Notes: generated by a model from the letters alone, not told the origin. DNA of 64,000 bases from Novipirellula herctigrandis (GCA_007859835.1 SJPJ01000001.1:2713257-2777256), one strand, 5' to 3'; counted from the first letter of the stretch, positions 46,587 to 55,990 are shown. Translations and numbers: made by a program.

Positions 46587-47843
46587 TTAGTTCGCATTAC
46601 CCCTATTCGCAGCACCTTTCTTTGGCTTCTTGGAAGCACTGACTTCCCGAGCGTCCTTTTCAGTCATAACCGATGGCACATGTTGAAACCCTTTCGCTGT
46701 GACGTTTTCGATGTGCACTTCATAATTGGCAGCATACACAACCGCGGCGATCGATGGGCCTCGGACACTTTCGCCATCCTCGGATTGTTCCCGTGGCTGG
46801 ACTTGACCTAGCAACTCAACAGGCATGTACTTGAAGTGCTTCGATTTCAATTGTCCATTGGTTCCAAAGGTTGCGAATACATTCTTTACCGACGAGCCCT
46901 TCGCAAATGTCCCAATTGGCAAACCATCCACTTTTTGCTTTTTCGAGATAAAACCACCTTCGATGCGGACCCCGATGCCGCACCCCTTCGATGTGATCCC
47001 ATCCATGTGAAAAACACCGTTTTCCATGGAGTGTGGTGAAATCATCACCGCAGCGTTTCCATCGGTGCATTGAATGTTTCGGCCGACGATGTTGTCGATA
47101 CCACCGTATTGAACATCGTTCATTAAGCTGTATCCGCTTTCGAGACGCAACGACACACCGCCTACGCCGGACAGGTTTTCAAACAAAACTGACTTGGCAG
47201 CCTGAACCTGAACAACACCGTACCCATAGTGGGCGCCCGCGACGCTGACATTTTGAACGGTACCCGATGTCGGAACGGCTCTTTGGCCACGCTTTAAACC
47301 GCTCGGCCCGAATTGCAATGAAGCAAACTTTGTCAATTGATCGTTGACGTGACAATTGGAAACCATGAAGTTGCGAACGTTAGAAAAACTAACAAGCATT
47401 ACCCCCGGTTCGTGTTTTGGCATATTGACCGTGTACTTTCCGCCGACGCCTTTGACGCTCACATTCCTGACCGCTTCGTCCTCGGATCCTAGCTTAAAGA
47501 TCGCCACGCTCTTATTCAGGCGAACGATCATCGGAGTGATAACCACGTCTTTGTCGATCTCAACATGCACATTCGATTTCACATGAACATCGGCAAGGAG
47601 GTATCTTCCCTTGGGAATGGTCACCACGCCGCCACCGTGCGACGATACGAAGTCAATGGCTTGTTGTAGCTTGGCGCTATCGTCCTGTTTCCCTAGCCCA
47701 CTAGCTCCGTAATCCGATTCCAGGTCCTTGACAACCGCTCTCGTCTCCACGGACGCATCGTAGAATTCGGCTGCCGAACCGGCGCGTGAAGAAAAATGCA
47801 GGACGAAGGCCGTTGCGACGATTACCCATATGGTTCTATGCAC
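46587..47843 (-). CDS. GH82 iota-carrageenase-like beta-helix enzyme
   Basis: A 418-residue protein read from a GTG at 47843, with TTTGGAG upstream and a proper signal (HRTIWVIVATAFVLHFSSRA). Iota-carrageenases are right-handed beta-helix endo-hydrolases. Comparison by memory with the Alteromonas fortis enzyme gives strong local agreement: GYGVVQVQAAKSVLFENL, GGVSLRLES, YGGIDNIVGRNIQC, AAVMISPHSMENG, GPSIAAVV. Q212, E235 and H271 match the family's Gln222, Glu245 acid and His281. The Asp247 base position, two residues after the Glu, is Gly237 here. The protein may be an iota-carrageenase using another base, a relative with new specificity, or a non-catalytic binder. It follows the 940-residue gene by 100 bp. 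Confidence 0.8.
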   Translation of the reverse strand: MHRTIWVIVATAFVLHFSSRAGSAAEFYDASVETRAVVKDLESDYGASGLGKQDDSAKLQQAIDFVSSHGGGVVTIPKGRYLLADVHVKSNVHVEIDKDVVITPMIVRLNKSVAIFKLGSEDEAVRNVSVKGVGGKYTVNMPKHEPGVMLVSFSNVRNFMVSNCHVNDQLTKFASLQFGPSGLKRGQRAVPTSGTVQNVSVAGAHYGYGVVQVQAAKSVLFENLSGVGGVSLRLESGYSLMNDVQYGGIDNIVGRNIQCTDGNAAVMISPHSMENGVFHMDGITSKGCGIGVRIEGGFISKKQKVDGLPIGTFAKGSSVKNVFATFGTNGQLKSKHFKYMPVELLGQVQPREQSEDGESVRGPSIAAVVYAANYEVHIENVTAKGFQHVPSVMTEKDAREVSASKKPKKGAANRGNAN

Positions 47844-47943
47844 TATCCATTTACTCCAAACGAAAAACGGGGATTCATAACCCAAGCCGGTTTTCAACCG
47901 AATACGGTTGCCCGCAAAAGACCAAAAACAACCAACACTTGCA

Positions 47944-50766
47944 TCAGAGCGACTCGACCAACTCGACATCAACGAACCGAAACAACCCACAAGGAACATC
48001 TACATTCACCGATGAAGGGTCGGAAATATCAATCGAAGCTCCTGAAACCACGTCCGTCATTTTCATCGGTTTGACGCTGTGAAAACTCACGGAAGCGGTC
48101 TTCCCACTGGGATTAATGTATCCGCTATCAACGAGCGTCAAACGCAAATGAGTCGGCGAGGACTGCGCCACGACCCAAGCGACGTCACCCGTGACCGTCA
48201 GCGGAAGCAGTTTCGATCGATTGCGAATTTCGCTTTCCACCGTTTGATAGACAGCGTTTGCCGCATAATGTTTCTTTCCGTTCGGTGAAAAGTATTGCCG
48301 TCCATCGGTGATGAACTCTTTCAAAATGTTTTTGTAGAGCGGGTGAAGATGGTCCTTCAACTGTCCCCGCGGAGCATCGGAATCGGCAAACACACCTTGT
48401 TGCGGAGGCGTGATCAGAACCAACCCTCGATCGTACGGTGGCAAAAAATTCAGACGACGGTCTTTGACACCTGCTGCATAGCGAGAAAAATCCCAGGGAG
48501 TGTTTGGTGCACCGGGCCATGATCCGTTAAGTCGCCCGAACACCATCGGGTTTTTGTCCTCAAAATCTTGATCAAAGAACGTACACCATTTGGTGTTACT
48601 ACCTCGTTCGATGTAGGTCTCGTCAGGCTTTTTCATGCTGATATGAACTGGTGAAAAGCTAACGATTTCTTCTCGCTTTGGCACGTACAACGCGCCTTTT
48701 GCAATCAGTTCCCACAGTAGGCTCATGTATTGCTGATCGACGGAAAAATTGTCGAGGTACTGCGTCCCATGCGATATATCGTAAACCATCATACGAAGAA
48801 AATGATTGGGCAACATTTGGTGCGAGTGCTGCCGTGCACGATCATAGCTGGCATTGTCTCTTGCGCAACGACCTCCCCAACTGTTTACCGCACCACTGGT
48901 CCAAATCCCCAATCTCGCAGCGAGACTCAACTCCATGGACTTGTCAGTCGTCTCTTCCATCGATGGTACAAATACGTCTGCATATTCACCTGACAGCAAA
49001 TGTTTCCAGGCAGGCAAGTAGACATTCCCTTGCCAAAACACGTGTTTGGTTCGCACAAAAATGTTGGCGTTCTTTCCTTTTGCGGCGTCCGCTAGCGGGT
49101 AAATCAAATCATCCATGACATACTCAAACTCGGGACTGTGATCTTCCAACTCGGGATAGATCAGAACCGTCTTTTTTCCATTCGCAGCCGCGATCACTTT
49201 TTTGGTTGTATCGAGACTAAACATATAGGGATCGTTGCCGTGCCCAGCCCAATAGGCGATCCCCGGTCCATCATCCCCCGGTCCATCATCCCCCGGTCCA
49301 TCATCGTAGTGCGATACGATTTGCTCTAACGCTTGGTCCTGAGTCAAACTGTACTTTCGTCGTCGATCGCGGCGGTCACGGTATTTCTCACTTTCAATGG
49401 CGGATCGATCCCAATCCTCTGCTGTCCCCATGTGGAACCCATTCAAAAAAACCGGGCTTCCATAGCTGGAACGAAGTTCTTCCACCAGGGCTTCCACCGT
49501 TTTCCTGTTTTCGCTCATCAAATAAACGGGAAGTGGATCCCGTTCCCAAGCAGGTCGTTTGAATGTTTTCAGTTGCTCACGAACCATCGCTGTGTTCTCT
49601 AAGATGGTCGCAATTTTTCCGGGCGGCGACAGGTTTTCGTACTCCGTTTTCCAGTCCGGATGGTTTGGGTCCAGAATATGGATGCAACTTCCACCGCTCT
49701 GTGCACTCGCAAAAACAATTCGATGGGTAAGCGGATCTTTCCACATGTCATTGAAGGAATATCTACAAACGAGAACTTCTGTTTTCCCTTTATCGAGATC
49801 AGTGGGGAGCAGCAAAATACGGGAACCAAACAGGACAAAATACTGGGTCTGTTGAGCTGATGAAATCACTTCTGGCTGGGCGACTCGGTAGCCAAAACTA
49901 TCAAGCTTCCTACCAAGGCTTGAAATTCCGAAGATCCGTTGGTCACCGGCCTTCGCGTCAATGACCGCAACAGAAGCATCGTGAATCATGGAGCTTGCCC
50001 CCATCAGAATTTCACTTTTGCCTTCGACTTCACACACCCGAAGTTCACCCATTGGAGACTTGGACTCTAGCGGAATCGTGCTCCATGGCTTGTCAGCGAG
50101 AGGCTCGAACAGATAAAGCACTCCCTTGTCCTGCATGCCATTCATCATGCCATGCACGACGAGGCTTTCGGTTCCATCCGCATTTTTAATTTTGCGAAGA
50201 AAATTGGCGACATGCAGCTTTTTAGGTGGGCTTGGCTTGTGCGGGTCATTCCCCCAAGGCTTGGAGACGGAGTACCCCAACGAAGGCAGGTCTTTTACCA
50301 AATCCCCGACCGGTGACAGGTAGTAAATATGGTTGTCATAGCCACCACATACAACGTAGGTCTTGGCCTGGTGATGCAGTACGCAAACGGCATACATCGG
50401 GGCGTCATTCTTTTTGAATGTCCACTGCAATTCGCCCCTGCTATTGAGGCAGTAGAGGTGACCGTCCGCATTGGCGACCAGGATTTCATCCGTCCCATCG
50501 CCGGTGATATCCTCGCACCAGAGGTCATGATTCATGTAGCCGGAAAGCTTATTTTCCCAGCCGACCCTGCCACTATATGCAATGCCAAACACGGTGCCTT
50601 CGTAGCTACTGGCGACGACGTACGAGTTCCCTTTGATTAGAGCCGTACGAACTTTGGAGACCGTGTACCCTGTTTCGATGCTAGTAACGCCATCCGCCCC
50701 AAAACTGCTTCGAGTCAGCCCTACCAGAATGAACACGATGACGATTACAACTAGTTTGCTTTTCAA
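47944..50766 (-). CDS. Putative GH150 lambda-carrageenase, propeller plus catalytic domain
   Basis: A 940-residue secreted protein, signal MKSKLVVIVIVFILVGLTRS. Residues about 30-370 form a PQQ/WD-like beta-propeller (EDITGDGTDEILVANADGHL, HVANFLRKIKNADGTESLVV). A low-complexity linker with three Asp-Asp-Gly-Pro-Gly blocks sits at 488-502. The rest is a large domain (GIAYWAGHGNDPYMF, IFVRTKHVFWQGNVYLP, WTSGAVNSWGGRCARDNASY) and a final beta module. Lambda-carrageenase CglA of Pseudoalteromonas, founder of GH150, is 942 residues with an N-terminal propeller, low-complexity linker and C-terminal domain. The same length, build and genomic setting make GH150 the best guess, but I could not align them. 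Otherwise it is an unknown large galactanase. Confidence 0.6.
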   Translation of the reverse strand: MKSKLVVIVIVFILVGLTRSSFGADGVTSIETGYTVSKVRTALIKGNSYVVASSYEGTVFGIAYSGRVGWENKLSGYMNHDLWCEDITGDGTDEILVANADGHLYCLNSRGELQWTFKKNDAPMYAVCVLHHQAKTYVVCGGYDNHIYYLSPVGDLVKDLPSLGYSVSKPWGNDPHKPSPPKKLHVANFLRKIKNADGTESLVVHGMMNGMQDKGVLYLFEPLADKPWSTIPLESKSPMGELRVCEVEGKSEILMGASSMIHDASVAVIDAKAGDQRIFGISSLGRKLDSFGYRVAQPEVISSAQQTQYFVLFGSRILLLPTDLDKGKTEVLVCRYSFNDMWKDPLTHRIVFASAQSGGSCIHILDPNHPDWKTEYENLSPPGKIATILENTAMVREQLKTFKRPAWERDPLPVYLMSENRKTVEALVEELRSSYGSPVFLNGFHMGTAEDWDRSAIESEKYRDRRDRRRKYSLTQDQALEQIVSHYDDGPGDDGPGDDGPGIAYWAGHGNDPYMFSLDTTKKVIAAANGKKTVLIYPELEDHSPEFEYVMDDLIYPLADAAKGKNANIFVRTKHVFWQGNVYLPAWKHLLSGEYADVFVPSMEETTDKSMELSLAARLGIWTSGAVNSWGGRCARDNASYDRARQHSHQMLPNHFLRMMVYDISHGTQYLDNFSVDQQYMSLLWELIAKGALYVPKREEIVSFSPVHISMKKPDETYIERGSNTKWCTFFDQDFEDKNPMVFGRLNGSWPGAPNTPWDFSRYAAGVKDRRLNFLPPYDRGLVLITPPQQGVFADSDAPRGQLKDHLHPLYKNILKEFITDGRQYFSPNGKKHYAANAVYQTVESEIRNRSKLLPLTVTGDVAWVVAQSSPTHLRLTLVDSGYINPSGKTASVSFHSVKPMKMTDVVSGASIDISDPSSVNVDVPCGLFRFVDVELVESL
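49261..49305. repeat. 15-bp tandem array in a linker, three units
   Basis: Three perfect copies of ccccggtccatcatc inside the 940-residue protein gene. On the coding strand they add Asp-Asp-Gly-Pro-Gly three times (residues 488-502) between the propeller-containing half and the C-terminal domain. The frame is preserved. Confidence 0.95.
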
Positions 50767-51219
50767 CTTTTCAAATCCGCAATTTGATATTTATGCATTG
50801 ACACCCGACGAAGCGGAGGGAAGTGAACAGGAAAAATTCATCCAACTCCGACTAGCTGTATATTCCCGGCGCTGGCCGATTTACCGGACAAAGTCTTTGT
50901 TTTTTCCTAAAATTCTTCCTAGGCTTAGGTTCCGGATGCAAAAGTTCAAGGAGCGCCCGCCGTCGGGTTGGACCGACCGCCGTTGCACTCCAAATGCTTC
51001 GATGCATTTGTTTTATATGATAATCGTGATACAGCAACCGAGCCCGAGAAGCCAGCCAAACGCTTTGGCAAGACGTACCAGCGATGGCAACTCCATCGCC
51101 GCCACCGTTATTCCGAAGCGTCGTTCCGCGTCATCTTTCCGCGCCGTCATGCCGGACTGTGGATCGCCCTCAACACCGACAACCCCACAACCATCCGTGT
51201 GGCCGATCGCTGGCAGCGA
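50767..51219. other. 453-bp spacer upstream of the GH150 candidate
   Basis: Lies between the GH110 stop (51220) and the start of the 940-residue gene (50766), both on the minus strand, so it probably contains that gene's own promoter. A long plus-strand open frame crosses it into GH110, but its translation is arginine-rich and resembles no family, so I treat it as a shadow. Nothing else is seen. Confidence 0.5.
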
Positions 51220-53034
51220 TTACTCGGACTCGAACCCACCATTGGCGTCCATAACGGGGTCCGTCGTATCCGTCGCTTTGACCGTCAATGGCTTAGCGAA
51301 TCCGCTGGCCTTGTTGCCTTGGATCGTTACATCGTCACAGTACTCCAGCACGATCGATGGCCCCTCATCCACCACCGGATAGTCGGTACTGAACTGCATC
51401 TTGTTTCCGGAAATGTCCAACCCCTTCACCGAGCGAGCGTTCACCAACAAGCCGTTGAAGCTATTGATCGTATTGCCGGTGAAGTGGATGTTACGATGAT
51501 ATTGCCCCTCACCCATATGCTGCTCGGCAGTTAGCAACGGAGAGGCAAGTAACGGATAGCGTTCAGTGACAGCAAAGCCGATGTTGTCGAACACGTTGTT
51601 GCGGATCGTCACGTCCTGGACCGCGCCCGATTCATACCACTTGTTGTTATCCCCCTCAATCAGAATGCCGTGCATCTGAGAGGAAAAATAGTTATTCTCG
51701 ATCATCACTTTGCCCTTGGTTGTGACCAAAACACTACGGGCACGGTTTTCGCGGATCGTATTATTCTTCATCACGAGGTCCGGGTACCAAGTCAGGTTTT
51801 CAACGGACAGGGGACCTTCGGGGAGCGACTCGGGGAGGTCCGAGACAGACATGACAAAACGGTGTTCGTTGAGCGTCTTGATGGCTTTGATCGTCGTTTC
51901 ATAAAACGGCAACACTGTCGTTCGTGACATCAGGGCAATCTTGTCGCCCGGTTGCCCGAAGATTAGCCCCCACTGCTGGAAATGACTGATTTCACAAACG
52001 AATTCATTGTTGCCGAGATATTCCGCAACTTTCACGTAAGCTCCATGGACATTAATCCCGTCGTCAAGCATATGCTCGAAACGGCAATTTTCGAGCCGGA
52101 TCGTGCCTTTGCATCCGATGAAGTGCGTTGCATCGGCGCGGGTCGAAACAATGCGATCTTCGGTCGAGGTCACCACCATGCCATCTAGCGAAATATTGTC
52201 AGTACGTTCGACGATTAACCCCATTCCCCCCGCGTCATAGACCGTCACGTTTTCAATCTTGACGTCGCTTGAGTTTGTAATGTGAATCGCTGGACAAAGC
52301 CGACTTGTTGGATGCACGCCGTACGTAACCAATACACTGCCGACCGGCGGAGCGTTCTTCACTGCATTCTCGATCCTAAAACGGTTCTTTCCCAACGCAG
52401 TCACCTTCGCTCGATTGCTATTCACAGCGTAGTCCTTGGTGCGATAAATCGGAGACCTCGTTTTTGGATCAAAAACCATGTTGGAGCCGATGGGGTCTTG
52501 TTGACCATAGCGGTCGAACAGGACCTTTCCATCGTTGATCGAGAACGGGTAAAGCTTTGGATCGGTTTCAACCACGAAGCTCTTGTCGGCCTCATTGCTT
52601 TCGACAATCGTCAGCTCTGCATGGAACGATCGAATCCAATCGATCGAAAAGTTTTTCAGGGTCGCTCCCCGCGTCCCTTCGATCGTTACTGGGACCATAC
52701 GTCCATGAAACATGAAGACGCTGTCGCCACCATCGATCGTGATGTTTTTGCAGTCAAACAGTGGGAACCCCATTCTCTTTAAACCGTTGTCATGGTTCGC
52801 AACGGCACGATACATCTCCAAGGCATTCTCGGGATAAAAATCGTATTGCCCCTTGGGAAAGACAAGCGTGACATCGCTCTGGTCTTTCAGCGATTCGATC
52901 AACCGATTCAGTGAATAGGTCGCATCGATTCCTGGAACGACACCGTGGTCGGCAACGTTAATCTCAGCCGCACGAGCAATTGGAAAAGAAAGAACAAACA
53001 CGCATAGAAGCGTTTTCAATTGCAACATTGTCAT
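51220..53034 (-). CDS. GH110 alpha-1,3-galactosidase-like enzyme
   Basis: A 604-residue secreted beta-helix protein, signal LKTLLCVFVLSFPIARA. Two ATGs, at 53034 and 53028, both fit; neither has a strong ribosome site. Family landmarks: VANHDNGLKRMGFPLF, FMFHGRMVPV, GGMGLIVERTDNISLDGM, STRADATHFIGCKGTIRLE and EHMLDDGINVHGAYVKV, with D324-D325 as the conserved acid pair. Its N-terminal half is closer to typical GH110 than that of the paralogue at 40517-42346; the two differ most in the 150-250 region that shapes the substrate cleft. It heads the minus-strand carrageenan block. Confidence 0.87.
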   Translation of the reverse strand: MTMLQLKTLLCVFVLSFPIARAAEINVADHGVVPGIDATYSLNRLIESLKDQSDVTLVFPKGQYDFYPENALEMYRAVANHDNGLKRMGFPLFDCKNITIDGGDSVFMFHGRMVPVTIEGTRGATLKNFSIDWIRSFHAELTIVESNEADKSFVVETDPKLYPFSINDGKVLFDRYGQQDPIGSNMVFDPKTRSPIYRTKDYAVNSNRAKVTALGKNRFRIENAVKNAPPVGSVLVTYGVHPTSRLCPAIHITNSSDVKIENVTVYDAGGMGLIVERTDNISLDGMVVTSTEDRIVSTRADATHFIGCKGTIRLENCRFEHMLDDGINVHGAYVKVAEYLGNNEFVCEISHFQQWGLIFGQPGDKIALMSRTTVLPFYETTIKAIKTLNEHRFVMSVSDLPESLPEGPLSVENLTWYPDLVMKNNTIRENRARSVLVTTKGKVMIENNYFSSQMHGILIEGDNNKWYESGAVQDVTIRNNVFDNIGFAVTERYPLLASPLLTAEQHMGEGQYHRNIHFTGNTINSFNGLLVNARSVKGLDISGNKMQFSTDYPVVDEGPSIVLEYCDDVTIQGNKASGFAKPLTVKATDTTDPVMDANGGFESE

Positions 53035-53162
53035 CTCAATCGTATGAAGGTTTAAACTGTTGACTTCGTTTGAATCACCATCCGTGCCTTCTCATTAACG
53101 GGGAATCAAGCGAGAGCTGATCGCTATTGGCTTGGGCCAATCTCTACTGGCTCAATGCGAGT

Positions 53163-53190
53163 CAATTCGAGTGGCCGGCCACTCGAATTG
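53163..53190. promoter_or_regulatory. 28-bp perfect palindrome
   Basis: Each half is 14 bp: caattcgagtggcc and its exact reverse complement, with no loop between them. It lies 53 bp after the stop of the enolase-superfamily gene and 129 bp before the GH110 start, both on the minus strand. It could be an operator for the GH110 operon or a terminator stem for the catabolic genes; there is no T-run, so an operator seems as likely. Confidence 0.6.
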
Positions 53191-53242
53191 GAGTGACGGA
53201 ACCGGCCAACGCGAAAACCGTCTACGACAGCCCGCTCAATTC

Positions 53243-54340
53243 CTAACCCACACTTACGCGATGCTTGGCGATTTTTTCCCAATCAATCTCGACACCGTGT
53301 CCGGGCCGATCCGATGCATAGGCGTAACCGTCTTTGATTTCAAGCTGGTGTAACAAGAAATCATCCACTCGGAATGCATGGATTTCAAGCAGTGATGCGT
53401 TGGGAATCGCAGCCAAACAACTGACGTGCATCTCTTGAATACCGTGCGTCGTTAAGTTTCGGTTGTAGGCTTCGGCAATATGGGCCACTTTCATCAACGC
53501 CGTGATACCGCCGAGGTTCGAAATATCGGCATCCGGAAATGACACGCCTCCCTGGGCAATCATTTGTTTGAATTCGTAGATCGAATGTAAATTTTCACCG
53601 GTAGCAACCGGAATCGGTCCTTCCATTTCGATCCGTCGGTTACCTTCGATATCGTCAGGGATCGTCGGCTCTTCGATCCAGTAGATATCATATTTTTCAA
53701 ATGCGCGCACCGCTCGAAGGGCCTGCTCGACGGACCATTTCATGTTGACATCGACCATCAACTTCTTCTCGGGACCAAGCAACTGCCGCACGGCTGCGAT
53801 ACGTTCACATTCTTGGGCGATTGAGTCACGCCCGATCTTGATCTTGATCGCTTGAATTCCAGCATCCAGGAATCCTTGGGTCTGTTCGAGCAACTGGGGG
53901 ATCGTCATGTCAAAGTCGATGCCGCCCCCGTAGGCTTCTACTTTATTGTCATGGCCCCCGAGGAATCGCCATAGAGGCTCACCGGCGAGTCGTGCCTTCA
54001 AATCCCAGAGGGCCGTATCCACAGCCGAAAGTCCAAAAACGGCGATTCCGCTGCGACCAACGTAGTGAAGTGCCCACCACATTTTGTCCCACAGATATTC
54101 AATTCGACGAGGATCCTCGCCAATCAAGATCGGCGCCAAATTGTCTTTGATCAATGTAGCAATCGAAGACCCACCCACTTGGCCCACACTGTAGGTATAC
54201 CCCATACCAGACGCACCATCGTCGGTCGTGATTTTGACGACGATCAACGAAAAGTCTTTCTGTACCCCGTGAATGGCATCTACCACCGGCCTTGCCAACG
54301 GAACGTGGTACAGTTCGGTTTCTACGCTTTCGATTTTCAT
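53243..54340 (-). CDS. Enolase-superfamily enzyme, likely anhydrogalactonate cycloisomerase
   Basis: A 365-residue cytosolic member of the mandelate racemase/muconate lactonising group. The start at 54340 (MKIESVETELYHVPLAR) removes a long implausible extension. Catalytic landmarks: KxK at K166-K168 (IKIKIGRD), metal ligands D197 (VDVNMKW), E223 (YWIEEPTIPDD) and E249 (ATGENLHS), and H299 in THGIQEMHVS. The N-terminal pattern HVPLAR..DAIHG..F and GMGYTYSVGQVGG resembles 3,6-anhydro-L-galactonate cycloisomerases as I remember them, which open the anhydro ring to a 2-keto-3-deoxy acid. An aldonate dehydratase is the alternative. The aldehyde dehydrogenase that would supply its substrate is the next gene upstream. 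Confidence 0.75.
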   Translation of the reverse strand: MKIESVETELYHVPLARPVVDAIHGVQKDFSLIVVKITTDDGASGMGYTYSVGQVGGSSIATLIKDNLAPILIGEDPRRIEYLWDKMWWALHYVGRSGIAVFGLSAVDTALWDLKARLAGEPLWRFLGGHDNKVEAYGGGIDFDMTIPQLLEQTQGFLDAGIQAIKIKIGRDSIAQECERIAAVRQLLGPEKKLMVDVNMKWSVEQALRAVRAFEKYDIYWIEEPTIPDDIEGNRRIEMEGPIPVATGENLHSIYEFKQMIAQGGVSFPDADISNLGGITALMKVAHIAEAYNRNLTTHGIQEMHVSCLAAIPNASLLEIHAFRVDDFLLHQLEIKDGYAYASDRPGHGVEIDWEKIAKHRVSVG

Positions 54341-54514
54341 GTTGGTTAAATACTTAGACTTGGCGTGAGAATAAGGGCCCAGACTTTGGCCGGTCGAAAT
54401 ATCGTAGTGCCGGTTCCGAGCGGCCGATAGCCTGCTTGAAAAGTTGCCTGTTCCCAGGAACATGGCCGGTCAAAACCAGCCCTACATGAACATGAGCTAT
54501 TGGCGTGTTGGATT

Positions 54515-55990
54515 TCACGAAAAATTGACGTACAACGTTTTCTTCTCGAGATAATTGTCCATGCCATGCTTGCCATCTTCCCCGCCAGTCCCGCTGAGTT
54601 TGTGACCGTTGTGAAACCCTTGACGCTGTTCGCCCATGGGACGATTCACGTAGATTTCACCAAACTCAAGCTCCAAGACAGCACGCTGAATCTGACGCAT
54701 GTCCTTTGTGAACAGAAATGCGGCTAGTCCATAGTCGCTGTCATTGGCCAACTCAAGTGCTTCCTCGTAGCTGCTTACCCGCATAATCGGGCTGACGACA
54801 CCAAAAACCTCATCGCGCATCACATCCATCTCGTTAGTACACTCGGTAAGAATCGTCGGCTCATACCAGTGCCCCTTCTTAAACGGTTCACCCTCGGGAC
54901 GTTTGCCACCCAAGACGACTTTTGCTCCCGCCTCAACAGCGCGGTTGACCGTCTTTTCGAGTTGGTCTGTTTCGTAGGCGTTTACCTTTGGACCGATATC
55001 GGTACCCTCGTCCATTGGATCGCCAATCTTCAGCTTCGAGACCGCTGCGGTATACTTTTCGAGGAACTCGTCATACACCGCATCGTGAATATAAAACCGT
55101 TCGGGACACGTGCAGACTTGGCCGCTGTTAAGGTGACGCGACACAACCGCAGCCTCCACCGCTTTATCAACATCACCGTCATCCAGCAGGATGAACGGCG
55201 CCTTGCCACCAAGTTCAAGCCGAACGGCAGTAAGACGCTCGGCCGCCTTGCGGAAGATTTCTTGACCGGTTGGCGTCGATCCCGTCATCGTGACCAAGCG
55301 TGTGATTTTGTTGGTGACAAGTTCTTCGCCCATCGTTGAGCCACCGCCAGTGACAAAATTCAGCACACCGTTGGGAATGCCTGCTTGTTGAGCCAGTTCG
55401 CCGAGCGCCAGAACCGTGACGGGCGTGACCGATGGTGGCTTGACCACCATTACATTTCCCGTTGTCAGTGCAGGACCGATCTTGCGACAACTCAATGCCA
55501 AAGGAAAGTTCCAAGCCGCGATCCCCACGGTGACGCCGTAAGGCACCTTGTGGATCAAAATATGCTCATTAGGCAAATCCGACGGCAGAATATCTCCTTC
55601 CAAACGCCGGGCGGCCTGAGCAGGAAAGTTGATAAAGTCAGCGGAAACATCGACTTCGCCGAGTGCCAAACCGTAAGTCTTTCCCATCTCAAGAACCAAA
55701 ATCTTGGCAAGACGTTCGCGATTCTCTCGGATCAGTGCCGCGAACTTCGCAAGAATTTCGCCTCGCTCAACCGCGGGCCTTGCCCCCCAAGCATACTGAG
55801 CAGCCTGCGCCGCTTGCAACGCGAGAACCGCATCTTCCTTGTTACCCTTAGGAACGGTGTAAAGAACATCCTCGTTCGTCGGACTGGCGACTTCAATCGT
55901 CTCACCCGATACGGAGTCTTTAAACTCCCCATTGATGAACATGCGATAGTGATCGATGCCGCCACTGGCTTCTTTCATTGACTTTGTCAT
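54515..55990 (-). CDS. AldA-like aldehyde dehydrogenase
   Basis: A 491-residue NAD(P)-dependent aldehyde dehydrogenase. Catalytic residues are all present: N161 (AAWNFP), E259 (RLELGGKAP) and C293 (SGQVCTCPERFY). The C-terminal GTGGEDGKHGMDNYLEKK is close to E. coli lactaldehyde dehydrogenase AldA. Enzymes of this type also oxidise 3,6-anhydrogalactose to its acid, the first step of that pathway, and the neighbouring cycloisomerase-like gene supports this role. Lactaldehyde oxidation after fucose or rhamnose use is the alternative. The start is taken at 55990; another Met four codons later fits equally well. No clear ribosome site. Confidence 0.87.
   Translation of the reverse strand: MTKSMKEASGGIDHYRMFINGEFKDSVSGETIEVASPTNEDVLYTVPKGNKEDAVLALQAAQAAQYAWGARPAVERGEILAKFAALIRENRERLAKILVLEMGKTYGLALGEVDVSADFINFPAQAARRLEGDILPSDLPNEHILIHKVPYGVTVGIAAWNFPLALSCRKIGPALTTGNVMVVKPPSVTPVTVLALGELAQQAGIPNGVLNFVTGGGSTMGEELVTNKITRLVTMTGSTPTGQEIFRKAAERLTAVRLELGGKAPFILLDDGDVDKAVEAAVVSRHLNSGQVCTCPERFYIHDAVYDEFLEKYTAAVSKLKIGDPMDEGTDIGPKVNAYETDQLEKTVNRAVEAGAKVVLGGKRPEGEPFKKGHWYEPTILTECTNEMDVMRDEVFGVVSPIMRVSSYEEALELANDSDYGLAAFLFTKDMRQIQRAVLELEFGEIYVNRPMGEQRQGFHNGHKLSGTGGEDGKHGMDNYLEKKTLYVNFS

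Noticed and set aside
47000-47600. GH82-like protein as a generic pectate-lyase-type or polygalacturonase helix
   Set aside because: The N-terminal start resembles that superfamily, but the central segments (GYGVVQV, LRLES, AVMISPHSMENG) agree much better with iota-carrageenase.
50968-51534. Plus-strand open frame of 188 codons
   Set aside because: It overlaps the 3' part of the GH110 gene in antisense, is arginine-rich, and resembles no family I know.
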